Below are positions 8,886 to 19,439 of a DNA stretch of 64,000 bases, piece after piece. The stretch's first letter is position 1. Each line of letters starts with the position of its first letter. The notes beneath the pieces were generated by a model. The model was not told the origin of the DNA and ran no database searches. It was given only the letters and a program-made list of their open reading frames with translations. Made by a program: the position numbers and the translations under genes. The stretch lies in assembly GCF_001224225.1 (NCBI RefSeq), contig NZ_CUEE01000008.1:1-64000 (forward strand), given 5' to 3'. This DNA is from Staphylococcus borealis (lineage in GTDB: Bacteria; Bacillota; Bacilli; Staphylococcales; Staphylococcaceae).

Positions 8886-10460
8886 TTAATCATTAAAGGT
8901 ACGTTTATCGATTTTACTTTTTGCTTTTTCAGCTCTTTGTTGTTGCTTAGGTGTTTTATTTTTAGCTTTTGTTGCATTCTGCTTTTTCTTAGTATTGCCT
9001 TTTGCTTTTTCATTAGCTGATTTAGTATCGTGTGTAATGACACCATTTTCAAATTTAGCAGAGGCATGTGCTTGATTATTTTTAACTTGATCTTCATCTT
9101 TGTTAATTTCTTTTTTTGTAACTAAATTAGGGACCACTTTATCGCCTGATGATTTAGCAATTGCTGGTTCTTCTAATAACGTTTTTGTTTTACGCGCAAC
9201 ATTTGCATCATTATCTATCTTATTTTTCTTTGTACGTGCTGCAGATGCTATATTTTTTGCATTCACATGTTGATGGTTGCTCGTATCACCACTAGTTGAA
9301 GGATCAGATAAATTATGTTTTGATGATTCAACTTTAACTGCATTTTGTTGCGCTGCTAATTCAGTTGCACTAACCTCTTTAGACTGTTGTTCTTTTTCAG
9401 TCTCTTTCTTAGCTTCTTGAATTTCTTGTGCTTGTGGTGATTGATCAGCTAAGTTATCTGATGTTTCTGCTTTAATCGCATTTTGTTGCGCGACAATTTC
9501 TTCTGCACTATTGCCTTCATTGTTTCTTAAATGTTCACTATCATCAGCTTTAGCTTCTTGAATTTGTTGCGCTTGTGGTGATTGATCCGCTAAATTATCT
9601 GATGTTTCCGCTTTGATCGCATTTTGTTGCGCTGCTAATTCTGTCGCAGTAATATCTTTCGTATCTTGCTCTTTAAGTGCTTCAGCTTTAGCTTCTTGGA
9701 TTTCTTGTGCTTGTGGTGATTGATCCGCTAAATTATCTGACGTTTCCTTTTTGATTGCATTTTGTTGTGCAACAAGTGCTTCTTTACTAACTTCTGAATG
9801 GTCTTTATTTCTAAAGTCTTCAATTTTTTGTTTTACATTTTCAATATTATTCTCAGTTTGTTGCTTGATATTTTGATAACGATGTCTTAATTCTTGTTCT
9901 TTATTTTTTGCGCTATCAATTTTTTCTTCGGCTTTATTTTTATAAAAGAGTCCAACCGCTGAACCAATTAAAGCACCTGTAATAAAACTAATCACAAAGT
10001 CTTTGCGTGATGGATGAGAACTGTATTTGTTGTGACTATATTGAGAACTAGTAACATCCTCTCCAGTAGTCTTTTGATTTGCACCTTGACCATGTAAGTC
10101 TTTACCAGAATTATTTGTGACAAACGCATCTCTATTATAATGCTCTGTATTTAAACCTTGTCTAGACTTACCATCTTTTTGATTTGGGCCATTATCATGT
10201 AAATCATGGCCATGATTATTTTTTTCAAAGTCATCTCTATTGTAATGTTTAGTCGCATTTGATTGTGCTGCACTATCTTGTTGATTCGCACCTTGTCCGT
10301 GTAAATCGCTGCCAGTGTTTGTCGTTGTAAAAGCGTCTCTATCATAATGCTTAGTCGCATTTGATTGTGCTGCACTATCTTGTTGATTCGCACCTTGTCC
10401 GTGTAAATCATTTCCAGAATTTGTCGTTTCAAATGCGTCACGATTATATTTCTTACTCAT
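8886..10460 (-). CDS. Repeat-rich YtxH-domain membrane protein
   Basis: The biochemical role is unknown; the layout suggests an envelope or stress protein. In the 524-residue product, four 34-residue repeats (residues 1-~135) each begin with a YNRDAF-type motif and carry DLHGQGANQ. One membrane segment of YtxH type follows (FVISFITGALIGSAVGLFY, ~160-178), then a charged helical stretch. Next are four ~45-residue repeats with AQQNAIKAETSDNLADQSPQ, the last degenerate, and a very basic tail. I start at MSKKYNRD (10458-10460), which has AGGAGGAG upstream; an in-frame extension to 10517 has no such support. It lies 71 bp after the DUF948 gene, and in Bacillus ytxG and ytxH are also adjacent and sit in a sigma-B-controlled stress operon. 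Confidence 0.8.
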   Translation of the reverse strand: MSKKYNRDAFETTNSGNDLHGQGANQQDSAAQSNATKHYDRDAFTTTNTGSDLHGQGANQQDSAAQSNATKHYNRDDFEKNNHGHDLHDNGPNQKDGKSRQGLNTEHYNRDAFVTNNSGKDLHGQGANQKTTGEDVTSSQYSHNKYSSHPSRKDFVISFITGALIGSAVGLFYKNKAEEKIDSAKNKEQELRHRYQNIKQQTENNIENVKQKIEDFRNKDHSEVSKEALVAQQNAIKKETSDNLADQSPQAQEIQEAKAEALKEQDTKDITATELAAQQNAIKAETSDNLADQSPQAQQIQEAKADDSEHLRNNEGNSAEEIVAQQNAIKAETSDNLADQSPQAQEIQEAKKETEKEQQSKEVSATELAAQQNAVKVESSKHNLSDPSTSGDTSNHQHVNAKNIASAARTKKNKIDNDANVARKTKTLLEEPAIAKSSGDKVVPNLVTKKEINKDEDQVKNNQAHASAKFENGVITHDTKSANEKAKGNTKKKQNATKAKNKTPKQQQRAEKAKSKIDKRTFND

Positions 10461-10531
10461 ATTAGCTCCTCCTATAAGAAAAGCACTTAAATAAGTAAAA
10501 ACCTCATTTAAGTGCATTTGATTGAATCATA

Positions 10532-11038
10532 TTAAAAGTTTTTCTCAACGTTAGTAGTGTAATTTTCGTTTGCATGATTTGCATCATTACCTACAGATGT
10601 GTTTCTGTAGTTTGCACTTCCTCTACGGTAGTGTCTATTTTGCCATTTGTCAGCAATTTCCATTGCAACATTTGACCATTGAACTACTTGAGAAATTTTA
10701 TCTTCATTTTGAGAAATATTATGTGTAATTGAGTTAGTTACACGATCAACTGAACCATTTAAATTTTGTACTGAATCGCCGATACCTTTAACACCATCGA
10801 CAACAGAATTTAAGCGTTCAACTTTGCCTTGAATATCTTCAGTTAAGCGGTTAGCTTTGTGAAGTAAATCAGTTGTTTCACGTGTAATACCTTGAACTTG
10901 TCCTTCAACACCATCAAGTGTTTTAGCAACGTGATCTAAATTCTTTTTAACTGAAATTAAAACGACAACGATTCCAATACATAATACTAAGAATGCAATC
11001 GCGGCGATAATTCCAGCAATTGGTAAAATCCAATCCAT
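10532..11038 (-). CDS. DUF948 family protein (YtxG-like)
   Basis: The 168-residue protein has an N-terminal membrane anchor (residues ~4-28, rich in Ile, Ala and Val). A heptad-like helical region follows (VAKTLDGVEGQVQGITRETT onward, to ~120) and then a hydrophilic, Asn-rich tail. This is the architecture of DUF948/YtxG proteins. An AGGAGGCG ribosome site precedes the ATG. It is downstream of murC by 81 bp and upstream of the YtxH protein, the ytxG-ytxH order of Bacillus. The function is unproven; a membrane-tethered coiled coil is all that can be seen. Confidence 0.82.
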   Translation of the reverse strand: MDWILPIAGIIAAIAFLVLCIGIVVVLISVKKNLDHVAKTLDGVEGQVQGITRETTDLLHKANRLTEDIQGKVERLNSVVDGVKGIGDSVQNLNGSVDRVTNSITHNISQNEDKISQVVQWSNVAMEIADKWQNRHYRRGSANYRNTSVGNDANHANENYTTNVEKNF

Positions 11039-11119
11039 TAAAAACGCCTCCTAAATACCATTTACTTTTAAATAAAAGCTATTAATTATTAATACCCAAC
11101 ATAATTATATATAAACATA

Positions 11120-12433
11120 TTAAAATTCATTTGTCATGCCGACATGTTCTTCATAAGCACGTTGTAACTTTTGAATGTCACCAGCGCCCATAAATAAGAT
11201 AACAGCATTATCAAATTGTTCTAATACGTCAATATTATTTTCATCGATTAGCGCAGATCCGTCAATACGATTTATTAAATCTTGAATTGTTAAATCACCT
11301 GTATTTTCACGAATTGAACCAAATATTTCACATAAATAAACATGATCCGCTTTGCTTAGTGATGCTGCAAATTCTTCTAAGAAAGCTTGTGTTCTTGAAA
11401 ATGTGTGAGGTTGGAAAACTGCCACAATATCTTTATTTGGATATTTTTTACGTGCTGTTTCAATTGTAGCACTTATTTCTCTTGGATGGTGAGCGTAATC
11501 GTCTACTAATACTTGATTAGCAACATTTGTTTCATTAAAGCGACGTTTTACACCACCAAATGTTTCCAATGCTTCTTTAATATTCTTGACGTCCATCTTT
11601 TCAAGGTAACTAATCGCGATAACTGCTAATGCATTTTGGATATTATGATCTCCGTATTGTGGTGATAAGAATTGATCATAATATTCACCATTAACGTAAA
11701 CATCAAATTGTGTACCTTTATCAGTTATTTGAATATTATCGGCATATATATCATCATTTTTGTTTAAACCATAATAATAAATTGGTACGTCCGCTTCAAG
11801 TTGTCTTAAATGTTCGTCATCACCCCAAGCAATAATCGCTTTTTTAACATTATGTGCCATACTTTGGAAAGCACTTGCAACGTCTTCAATGTCTTTAAAA
11901 TAATCAGGATGGTCGAAATCAATATTAGTCATAATGGCATAGTCTGGATGGTAACTTAAGAAATGACGACGGTACTCACACGCCTCAAATGCAAAATAGT
12001 CACTTGCAGGTAATCCCATACCCGTACCATCTCCAATTAAGAATGATGTTTTTTTATCACCATTCATAACGTGAGACAGTAAACCAGTTGTTGATGTTTT
12101 TCCGTGTGCACCTGTAACTGCAACAGATGTGTATTGATCAATCACATGACCTAAGAAATCATGATAACGTATCACGTCTAATTTTAAATCATGCGCTTTA
12201 ACAATTTCTTCATGAGTATCTGGAAACGCATTACCTTGAATGACTACCATACCTTCTTTAATATTGTCACTGTTGAATGGTAGTATTTTAATTCCTTTAT
12301 TTTTTAATGCTACTTCTGTGAATACATATTTTTCTATGTCAGATCCTTGCACCTCATGTCCTAAATCATGCATGATTTGTGCTAATGAACTCATTCCTGC
12401 GCCTTTAATACCAACAAAATGATAATGCGTCAT
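11120..12433 (-). CDS. murC: UDP-N-acetylmuramate--L-alanine ligase
   Basis: MurC adds L-Ala to UDP-MurNAc, the first step of the peptidoglycan stem peptide, in the cytoplasm. The 437-residue Mur ligase has an N-terminal nucleotide-binding motif ([20 protein letters not shown]), the ATP loop [14 protein letters not shown] around residue 108, the central motif [15 protein letters not shown], and the C-terminal [11 protein letters not shown] and [10 protein letters not shown] prefer the ATG at 12433 (MTHYHFVG), 10 nt after AAAGGAG; an in-frame ATG two codons earlier is only 4 nt away. It follows ftsK by 20 bp, an arrangement conserved in staphylococci. Confidence 0.97.
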   Translation of the reverse strand: MTHYHFVGIKGAGMSSLAQIMHDLGHEVQGSDIEKYVFTEVALKNKGIKILPFNSDNIKEGMVVIQGNAFPDTHEEIVKAHDLKLDVIRYHDFLGHVIDQYTSVAVTGAHGKTSTTGLLSHVMNGDKKTSFLIGDGTGMGLPASDYFAFEACEYRRHFLSYHPDYAIMTNIDFDHPDYFKDIEDVASAFQSMAHNVKKAIIAWGDDEHLRQLEADVPIYYYGLNKNDDIYADNIQITDKGTQFDVYVNGEYYDQFLSPQYGDHNIQNALAVIAISYLEKMDVKNIKEALETFGGVKRRFNETNVANQVLVDDYAHHPREISATIETARKKYPNKDIVAVFQPHTFSRTQAFLEEFAASLSKADHVYLCEIFGSIRENTGDLTIQDLINRIDGSALIDENNIDVLEQFDNAVILFMGAGDIQKLQRAYEEHVGMTNEF

Positions 12434-12453
12434 ATACATAAAACTCCTTTAAT

Positions 12454-15400
12454 TTAATCTTTCTTTAAATCTGCTTCAGTAATAAATACATCTCTAGGTT
12501 TAGAACCGTTTGCACCAGAAATATAATCTAACTGTTCAAGTTGGTCTACGATTCGTGCAGCACGGTTATATCCAATTTGGAAGTGTCTTTGAATTAATGA
12601 AGTGGAAATATGTCCTTCTTTAACCATAAATTCACACACATCATCGAATAATTCGTCTTGAGCTTGTGTTTGGTTCTTTTTAAGTAATTCCTTCTCCTCG
12701 AACAAATAGTTCGGTTCTCTTTGTTCTTTAATGAAATCAACTACATCATCAATCTCATCATCTGAAACAAATGTACCTTGGACACGAATTGGTTTATTCA
12801 TTCCACTACCTAAGTAAAGCATATCGCCATAGCCTAACAAGCGTTCCGCACCACCACTGTCTAAAATGGTTCTTGAGTCAACGCTTGAAGATACCATAAA
12901 TGCAATACGTGTAGGTATATTGGCTTTAATTAAGCCAGTTATAACATTGACAGATGGTCGTTGTGTTGCAACCAACATATGAATGCCACATGCACGCGCC
13001 TTTTGTGCTATTCGAGCAATTGATTGTTCTACCTCTTGCGGTGCCATCATCATTAAATCTGCTAACTCATCAATAACAATAACAATTTTTGGCATTCTTT
13101 GCTCATACGGTGCTTTTTTGTTGAAAGCAGTAATGTTTCTTACATGGAATTGCGCAAATAATTTGTAACGTTTTTCCATTTCGTCAACGGCCCATTTTAA
13201 ACTTTGTGTGGCTGCCTTAACATCAGTAATAACCGGTGAAACTAAATGCGGTAAATCGTTGTATGGTGCAAGTTCAACCATCTTAGGATCAATTAGTAAT
13301 AACCTTAATTCTTCTGGATGATTTTTGTAAAGTAATGACATTAAAATACTATTGATACAGACTGATTTACCTGATCCGGTTGCACCCGCAATAAGGGCGT
13401 GTGGTGTCTTAGCAATATCCATTAACAATGGTTCATTGTTAATTCTATTACCCATGGCTACGGTTAATTTAGACTCAGCATTTTTAAATTTTGGACTTTC
13501 TAAAATAGATTTTAAGTTAACTTTCGTAGGATTTAAGTTTGGTACTTCAATACCTACTAAACTTGTTCCAGGAATTGGTGCTTCAATTCGAATGTCTTTC
13601 GCAGCTAACGCCATTTTAATATCATCCTGTAAAGCTGTAATTCGTGAAACTTTGACACCCTTCTCTACTGCCAATTCAAACCGAGTTACACTTGGTCCTT
13701 CAGTTACATGTTGCACTTCAGCCGGTACATTAAAATAATAAAAGGCATCATTTAGCTCTTGTTTCTTCTCTTCAATCCATGCCTCATCGATTTCATGTGC
13801 TTCATGATCTTCTAATAAATCAAGGCTAGGTAGTTTAATATTTGGACCTCTTCTAATTGTACCTTTAGCATTATGATCTTCTTTTTGATGGTGGTTTGAA
13901 GATACAATAGTTTGATCGTCTGCTGAAACGGTTGGATTCACTTCTTGATGATTGTTCATATCATGATTTGAATGTACAGCTTGGTTAAATTGTTCTTCAC
14001 TGTCTGTATCAGTATTTTGGCTGTTTTCGAGAGGTTCTTCTACTAGGTTATCGTCATCTCTGTTTATGTCATTATTTAAATTTTTATCTTGTTCATCTGA
14101 ATGATTGATATGATAGTTTGAATGCGTAGACTCTGTTCGAGACTCAGATAATGTATTTTCATTGTCACGAGATTCATTTGTATGATGGTTGACTTCTGAT
14201 TCACGCTTTTTAGTTTGAACATGTTGTTTTGTCTCAGGCTTTAATTCTGGCACATTCACTTTATGTTTCGATACAGATTCTTTTTTTGCATCCATCATTC
14301 TTTTTTTATCAGAAGGTGTCATAACTACATTAAACGGTTTACTTCCTGGCGTGATAGACATTTTTTCAGGTACTTTTTTAGCTTCCTTATGTGTTATTTC
14401 TGATTTATCGTCGCCATTGTTAATGTGTTCATCTTCCACACCTTGTACTGATTCATCTGTATCTTTAACTGCAAATGAATCATCCATTTTATTAGAAGGG
14501 TCATTATGTGTTTTCGTTGACTGTGATACATTTTGGCTCTCTATATTTGTATTTTGAGAGACTCCATTCGTTTCGTCATCTTCTTTAGTGGCATATTCCA
14601 CTTCAGACGTTACAGCATTTCTAATTGCATGATTCACATTTTCAGTTGATACATCTTCATCATCTTCTATGGCAGATGTTTCATCTGATAAAGATTCATT
14701 TTCGGACATACTGTCAGTGTGTGACTCCACGTCATCTATTTCTCTAAATTGTGCATCATCAACAGTTCCATTATGGTTGTCGTCATGAATGTTTTCACTT
14801 AAACTATCTGAATCATCATTATTAGATTGTAATTGTACCGCTTCTTCATCTGCTACGTCGTGATGGTAATTTGATTCTTTTGTAGATTCGTCAATCGCTT
14901 CATTAGAATGACGTTGTGCCTCATCATGATTAACATTTGATAATTGATCATTTGGAACATCTTTAACTTGTACATCATCTTGGTTAACTTCTTGCACACT
15001 TGAAACTTGGTTTAAATCAATCTCTTCATAATTATATGGTGCATTTGTCTCTTCGATATACTCTTGTTGTTCAATATTATGGTCTATGTCACTATCATCT
15101 TTCGATTGAGCGTTAGATGTCTCATGATGTGCAACGTCTTCTACTTGTGCTTGGCTCTCAACATGGTCATTGTTGTTTTTGTACTCTTCATTAACACCCT
15201 CTGTTACATCACTATGTAAATGGTCAGAGTGGTTTAATGAACTTTCGCCAATATATTGTTCAGCTTGCTTAGCATACATTTCATCAATAGCTCTTTGAAT
15301 ACTATCTTCTTCATCAGTCTGTTGACGTTTGTTTTGCAATGCTTGTTTAAATTTACGTTTTTGTTGAACTTTACGCTCTCTTTCTTTTCTAATCTCCTCT

Positions 15401-16347
15401 ACGATTTGAGAAGCATAAATATTTTCTATATTTACCGTGTTATCACGTTTTGAATAGTTTGGCGTACGTTCATAGTGATTAGAAGTATCAGCATTTCCTT
15501 CAACGATTGATTGTTGTTCACTGTTAACTGGTGCATTCTCTTGTGAAGTTAAATGTTCACCATCAAATTTTTGTCTGCTATCTTTTTCATTTTTACTTTC
15601 ATGCGGAACGTGTTCTACCGTGCTCGAATGATGCTTGGTTTTAGACTCACTTGTATCTGTGTCATCTTTCACTGGTGGTATAACACCGTTTTCAATAGGT
15701 CTACGCTTTTTAGTTCCGAAAATAGCTGATGGTACTTCTGAAGTTTTAAAACTTGAACGGTGATATGTAGGTTCAGAACTCAAATGATAATTCGATTTGA
15801 ATCTTTCTGATTGTAATTTCATCCTAGATTGATTTGAATTAGCGCTTCTGTAATTAGCAGTATTCGTTCTAGAATGTGTATTTTGACGTTTGTTAAAACG
15901 TTGAGATGTACTCGTATTATGAGTTCTACTTGATGTTTGAGAAGTTCTTGACTTAATAGAAGGCATACCAGAATCATCTTGACTCACATGTTTTCTTCTA
16001 CGATGTCTTCTTGCATTTTCAGCACGATCATCATCTGAGTAACTATTCATGTGACCCGTATAGTCATCATATTCATATGAACCGTATTGATTATCTTTCA
16101 ATGTTGAATGGTTCTCTTTATCATCATTACTTTCGCGATAAGTTGCTTCTTCATACGTTTCATCTCGACCCACATCGATTGGGAATCGAAACTTACCTTT
16201 TGGACGATCGTAAATATCATTATTTTCAGGAAGTAATGAATCATCTTTGCTTTGAGTTAGATCGCCATTGCGACGTTTACTTTTGCGTCTAAGCAATTCA
16301 TCATCAGAATTGTCTTTGTTACTAAATAAATCATCAAACCAACTCAT
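12454..16347 (-). CDS. ftsK: FtsK/SpoIIIE-family DNA translocase, SftA-like
   Basis: This ATP-driven pump moves double-stranded DNA through or away from the closing septum. In the 1297-residue protein the C-terminal third is the motor: an alpha domain near 860-950, Walker A GATGSGKS at about 990, a Walker B-like IVIVIDELADLMMM, and the ATQRPSVNVITG segment. A winged-helix gamma domain (DDVCEFMVKEGHISTSLIQR) closes the chain. Residues ~60-830 are a huge low-complexity acidic, Asn/His/Ser-rich linker. No membrane segments are visible at the N-terminus, so it resembles soluble SftA (YtpS) of Bacillus, as does its ytpP-Q-R-S neighbourhood. Staphylococcal papers usually call this locus FtsK. Confidence 0.92.
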   Translation of the reverse strand: MSWFDDLFSNKDNSDDELLRRKSKRRNGDLTQSKDDSLLPENNDIYDRPKGKFRFPIDVGRDETYEEATYRESNDDKENHSTLKDNQYGSYEYDDYTGHMNSYSDDDRAENARRHRRRKHVSQDDSGMPSIKSRTSQTSSRTHNTSTSQRFNKRQNTHSRTNTANYRSANSNQSRMKLQSERFKSNYHLSSEPTYHRSSFKTSEVPSAIFGTKKRRPIENGVIPPVKDDTDTSESKTKHHSSTVEHVPHESKNEKDSRQKFDGEHLTSQENAPVNSEQQSIVEGNADTSNHYERTPNYSKRDNTVNIENIYASQIVEEIRKERERKVQQKRKFKQALQNKRQQTDEEDSIQRAIDEMYAKQAEQYIGESSLNHSDHLHSDVTEGVNEEYKNNNDHVESQAQVEDVAHHETSNAQSKDDSDIDHNIEQQEYIEETNAPYNYEEIDLNQVSSVQEVNQDDVQVKDVPNDQLSNVNHDEAQRHSNEAIDESTKESNYHHDVADEEAVQLQSNNDDSDSLSENIHDDNHNGTVDDAQFREIDDVESHTDSMSENESLSDETSAIEDDEDVSTENVNHAIRNAVTSEVEYATKEDDETNGVSQNTNIESQNVSQSTKTHNDPSNKMDDSFAVKDTDESVQGVEDEHINNGDDKSEITHKEAKKVPEKMSITPGSKPFNVVMTPSDKKRMMDAKKESVSKHKVNVPELKPETKQHVQTKKRESEVNHHTNESRDNENTLSESRTESTHSNYHINHSDEQDKNLNNDINRDDDNLVEEPLENSQNTDTDSEEQFNQAVHSNHDMNNHQEVNPTVSADDQTIVSSNHHQKEDHNAKGTIRRGPNIKLPSLDLLEDHEAHEIDEAWIEEKKQELNDAFYYFNVPAEVQHVTEGPSVTRFELAVEKGVKVSRITALQDDIKMALAAKDIRIEAPIPGTSLVGIEVPNLNPTKVNLKSILESPKFKNAESKLTVAMGNRINNEPLLMDIAKTPHALIAGATGSGKSVCINSILMSLLYKNHPEELRLLLIDPKMVELAPYNDLPHLVSPVITDVKAATQSLKWAVDEMEKRYKLFAQFHVRNITAFNKKAPYEQRMPKIVIVIDELADLMMMAPQEVEQSIARIAQKARACGIHMLVATQRPSVNVITGLIKANIPTRIAFMVSSSVDSRTILDSGGAERLLGYGDMLYLGSGMNKPIRVQGTFVSDDEIDDVVDFIKEQREPNYLFEEKELLKKNQTQAQDELFDDVCEFMVKEGHISTSLIQRHFQIGYNRAARIVDQLEQLDYISGANGSKPRDVFITEADLKKD

Positions 16348-16364
16348 ACATTCACTTCCTTCCT

Positions 16365-16964
16365 TTATTCATCAAAAAATGCTTGACCGACTTTATAGTC
16401 ATCACTTAAAACCATAATACCTTTTTCTTGAGGTGCATTAGGTAAATTTAATTCTCTCATTGAGCAAACCATACCGCTTGAAGCAACACCACGTAATTCA
16501 GCATCTTTAATAACCATTCCACTCGGCATTACGGCACCAACTTTAGCAACAACCACTTTTTGTCCAGCTTCTACATTTGGCGCACCACAAACGATTTGTA
16601 AATGGTCATTACCGACATCTATTTTTAAAATACTTAATTCATCCGCATCTGGATGCTTATCTTTAGTTTCAACATAACCAACTACAAATTTAGGAGATAA
16701 ATCTGCATTTAGTTGATACGTTAATCCAGATTCATTAATAGCTTTTTGTAATGCATCTACAAGCTCAGAAGTTAATTTAATATGTCCATTACCGTTGATT
16801 TGATGATAATTTGAAAACTTAAATAGATTGAAGCCAACAATCGTTCCTTCTTTACTAATTTCAACAACATCTCCAGATTTCTTATATTCAAACGGTCCAT
16901 CTGTAGGTTCAATTTGTAGAAAAGCTACATCCCCTACGCCTTCTTTATTGTAAAATAAATTCAT
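16365..16964 (-). CDS. ytpR: YtpR-type tRNA-binding-domain protein
   Basis: The 199-residue protein has an N-terminal DUF4479-like half (MNLFYNKEGVGDVAFLQIEP). Its C-terminal OB-fold (~90-199) matches the tRNA-binding (EMAP/Trbp111-like) domain: VVGYVETKDKHPDADELSIL, IVCGAPNVEAGQKVVVA and SSGMVCSMREL. That fold also occurs on the bacterial PheRS beta chain. The cellular task is not established. It sits 21 bp after ytpQ and 17 bp before ftsK in a tight run, the same order as ytpQ-R-S in Bacillus. Confidence 0.88.
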   Translation of the reverse strand: MNLFYNKEGVGDVAFLQIEPTDGPFEYKKSGDVVEISKEGTIVGFNLFKFSNYHQINGNGHIKLTSELVDALQKAINESGLTYQLNADLSPKFVVGYVETKDKHPDADELSILKIDVGNDHLQIVCGAPNVEAGQKVVVAKVGAVMPSGMVIKDAELRGVASSGMVCSMRELNLPNAPQEKGIMVLSDDYKVGQAFFDE

Positions 16965-16985
16965 TTTAAATCTCCTCTATATCAA

Positions 16986-17843
16986 TTATTTCTTATTATT
17001 AAATTTTTTACGATTTGCTTCCAATCGTTGTATCACATTGGGGTCTCTTTTTTGTTTGTTATTTTTACCCAAAATGAAGATAGGTTCGAAGTGACCTTTT
17101 TCATAACCAAATGATAATGAAGTAATAGGGACTAATCCTTTAGTAAAGAATTCCATAGTTAAATGTGCCATTACATCATAACCAGTTTTATTTCGAATAT
17201 CAGCAATAATTAAGACATCTTGATGTGGTACAGCCACTAACATTTCACCTTCACATTGTTGATAGATATCATCTAAAAATTTGGTATTTAAAACACGACT
17301 GGCATCATAGCCATCATTAGAGTTTACAAAATAAAAAATATTCCCTTTAACTTCATCTGTTTTATATTGATTATTAAGTTTACGTATATTAAATAGTGAC
17401 ATTTCCTTAACTTGTTGTTCAGTCAATCCAAGTGATTCAAGCATACTTTCGTCAATTAAGCGATAAGACTTACCTAAATCGAGTGCATAATAGATATTTG
17501 TTTCTGCTGTATGCTTTTCAATTATAAATGGATGACCATCTTTTGTTTTTTTATCAAAGCTTGTAGCACGAATGACAGGCATAATTTGAATGTCATTCAT
17601 TTTCTCAATACTTTGATCATCCATTTGAGCGATGGCTTCTTCAACATAATATACAATCTCATCTATAATTTTCTCTTTTTGGACTTCATATTTAGCGACA
17701 ATAGCGTTTAATTTGATTGTTACGCCTTTATGGTTGTCTTGTCTATATATACGTAACGTTTCTTCTTCACGATCAAATTTAAAATCAACATTTAAATGCG
17801 CTAAACGTTGTTTCAATTTATCTCTTACTTGAAAAACATTCAT
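16986..17843 (-). CDS. ytpQ: DUF1444 family protein (YtpQ)
   Basis: The product, about 285 residues, is of unknown function. It is soluble, with no signal peptide or membrane segment. The conserved-looking parts are [20 protein letters not shown] at the N-terminus and an [20 protein letters not shown] segment in the middle. I start at the ATG (17841-17843), 8 nt after AGGAG. A GTG three codons earlier overlaps the ribosome site. Family and synteny (ytpP-Q-R-ftsK) give the name. Confidence 0.85.
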   Translation of the reverse strand: MNVFQVRDKLKQRLAHLNVDFKFDREEETLRIYRQDNHKGVTIKLNAIVAKYEVQKEKIIDEIVYYVEEAIAQMDDQSIEKMNDIQIMPVIRATSFDKKTKDGHPFIIEKHTAETNIYYALDLGKSYRLIDESMLESLGLTEQQVKEMSLFNIRKLNNQYKTDEVKGNIFYFVNSNDGYDASRVLNTKFLDDIYQQCEGEMLVAVPHQDVLIIADIRNKTGYDVMAHLTMEFFTKGLVPITSLSFGYEKGHFEPIFILGKNNKQKRDPNVIQRLEANRKKFNNKK

Positions 17844-17952
17844 GTTTAACACTCCTATATTCGCACCTTATCCTATTTTACAATAAATTTGTGGTCAATT
17901 ACAGAAAAAATCAATTGTACATATCATTCTAAAAACCTTTTAAATGATTTAT

Positions 17953-18267
17953 CTATTTATCAAACTGACTTAAAAATTCATCGATTTGTACTATAGATTT
18001 GCGTTCTTTTCCAATGTAACTTCCTACTAATTCGTCATCTTTAAATACTAAAAAGCTTGGAATACCCATGATATCATGTTCTATGGCTAAATCTATAAAT
18101 TGGTCTCTATCTACAGAAACGAAGTTAAAATCTTTATATTTCTCTTCCAATTGAGGTAGATCAGGTTCAATGACACGACAGTCAGGACACCAACCTGCCG
18201 TAAATTCAAATACGGTATGCTCTTTCTTAAGTGACTTGAATTGTGATTCAGATTCTAAATTAATCAT
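17953..18267 (-). CDS. ytpP: Thioredoxin-like protein (YtpP)
   Basis: The 104-residue protein has a single thioredoxin fold and active-site motif WCPDC (residues ~27-31) in place of the classical WCGPC. The cis-proline loop is GIPSFLVFKDDE. A role in cytosolic thiol exchange is inferred; the CPDC centre and the presence of a separate trxA in all staphylococci argue against it being the main thioredoxin. It follows the M42 peptidase gene by 12 bp and precedes ytpQ by 109 bp. Confidence 0.88.
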   Translation of the reverse strand: MINLESESQFKSLKKEHTVFEFTAGWCPDCRVIEPDLPQLEEKYKDFNFVSVDRDQFIDLAIEHDIMGIPSFLVFKDDELVGSYIGKERKSIVQIDEFLSQFDK

Positions 18268-18279
18268 TCTATTCGCTCC

Positions 18280-19353
18280 TTATTCTTGAAATTGTAATTT
18301 ATTAATTTGTTCTTCAGTTAAGTTGAGTATAACTTGTTCTAGTAATTGTCTTGCTGAGAAATAATCTCTAATATCAAAAACAGCATTAGTACTGTGAATG
18401 TATCTAGCACAAACACCAATTACAGCAGTTGGAATACCAATATTAGCTTTGTGAATTTCACCACCATCTGTGCCACCCGGTGAAATATAATATTGGTAAT
18501 TTATATTATTATCATCTGCTAATTTAAGTAGATAGTCTCTAAATTCAGGTTGTAAAATCATGGTACCGTCTTTAATTCGAATTAAAGTCCCTTCACCTAA
18601 TTCACCTGATAATTGATTTGCACCTTTAATATCATTTGCTGGAGAACAATCCACTACAAGTGCAACATCGGGTTGAATGAGTTCAGCTGCTGCTTTTGCA
18701 CCACGTAAGCCTACTTCTTCTTGAACATTAGCGCCAACGTATAAATCAACATCCAAATCGACATTCTTCAACAATTCTAATATTTCAATCGCAATGACAC
18801 AACCATATCGATTATCCCATGCTTTCGCGCTATATCGATGTTCAGTTAATTGCGTTAATTCAGTATTCGGAACAATCGTATCTCCTATTTCTATTCCCAT
18901 CTGTCTTACTTCATCATCAGAACTTGCACCGATATCTAGCATCAAATCTTTTATTTCTGGCACCGCTTCGTTGCCTGTTCTAAAATGTTTCGGAATATTA
19001 GAGACAATCCCTACTATAATGTCGCCTTTTCTATTTTTTACTTGAAGACGTTGACCTTGCCAAATATCGTTTGCTACACCACCAAGATTGGTAAACTGTA
19101 GCATACCATTCGAAGTAATGTTTGTAATCATGAACCCTATTTCATCCATATGCGCAGCAATCATTACCTTCTTAGCATTAGCTTTTTTAGATTTTTTAAC
19201 GCCATAGAAACCACCCATACGATTTACGATAAACTCATCAACATATGGTGACATTTCATTTTTCATATAATTTCGTACATCCTCTTCAAAACCTGGTGCA
19301 CCATGTAATTCGGTTAATGCCTTAATTCGTTCTAATGTTTTATGCTTATCCAT
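18280..19353 (-). CDS. M42-family metallo-aminopeptidase
   Basis: A cytosolic co-catalytic dinuclear peptidase that trims N-terminal residues from peptides (PepA/YsdC/glutamyl aminopeptidase group). Metal and catalytic sites are visible in order: AAHMDEIGFM (His-Asp), SAKAWDNRYGC (bridging Asp), VGANVQEEVGLRGA (Glu pair), VVDCSPAND, and YIHSTNAV near the end. I start at ATG 19351-19353, giving ~357 residues beginning MDKHKTLERIKALTELHGAPG-like; the longer reading to 19404 has no ribosome site. AAGGAG lies 13 nt upstream, rather far. It probably heads the transcript with ytpP. The substrate cannot be read from the sequence. Confidence 0.9.
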   Translation of the reverse strand: MDKHKTLERIKALTELHGAPGFEEDVRNYMKNEMSPYVDEFIVNRMGGFYGVKKSKKANAKKVMIAAHMDEIGFMITNITSNGMLQFTNLGGVANDIWQGQRLQVKNRKGDIIVGIVSNIPKHFRTGNEAVPEIKDLMLDIGASSDDEVRQMGIEIGDTIVPNTELTQLTEHRYSAKAWDNRYGCVIAIEILELLKNVDLDVDLYVGANVQEEVGLRGAKAAAELIQPDVALVVDCSPANDIKGANQLSGELGEGTLIRIKDGTMILQPEFRDYLLKLADDNNINYQYYISPGGTDGGEIHKANIGIPTAVIGVCARYIHSTNAVFDIRDYFSARQLLEQVILNLTEEQINKLQFQE

Positions 19354-19439
19354 CTTAACTAACACACTCCTTAAATGTATTATATCATTTTGAATATGGT
19401 ACACTAATGATAAGAACTATTAATAGAGAGGTAGAGATT

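Noticed and set aside
8864..9097. Lysine-rich 77-codon minus-strand ORF at the 3' end of the YtxH gene
   Set aside because: It is a frame shadow of the basic tail, with no start context.
12983..16292. Several plus-strand ORFs opposite ftsK
   Set aside because: They are shadows of the biased codon use in the low-complexity linker and motor; no ribosome sites or domains.
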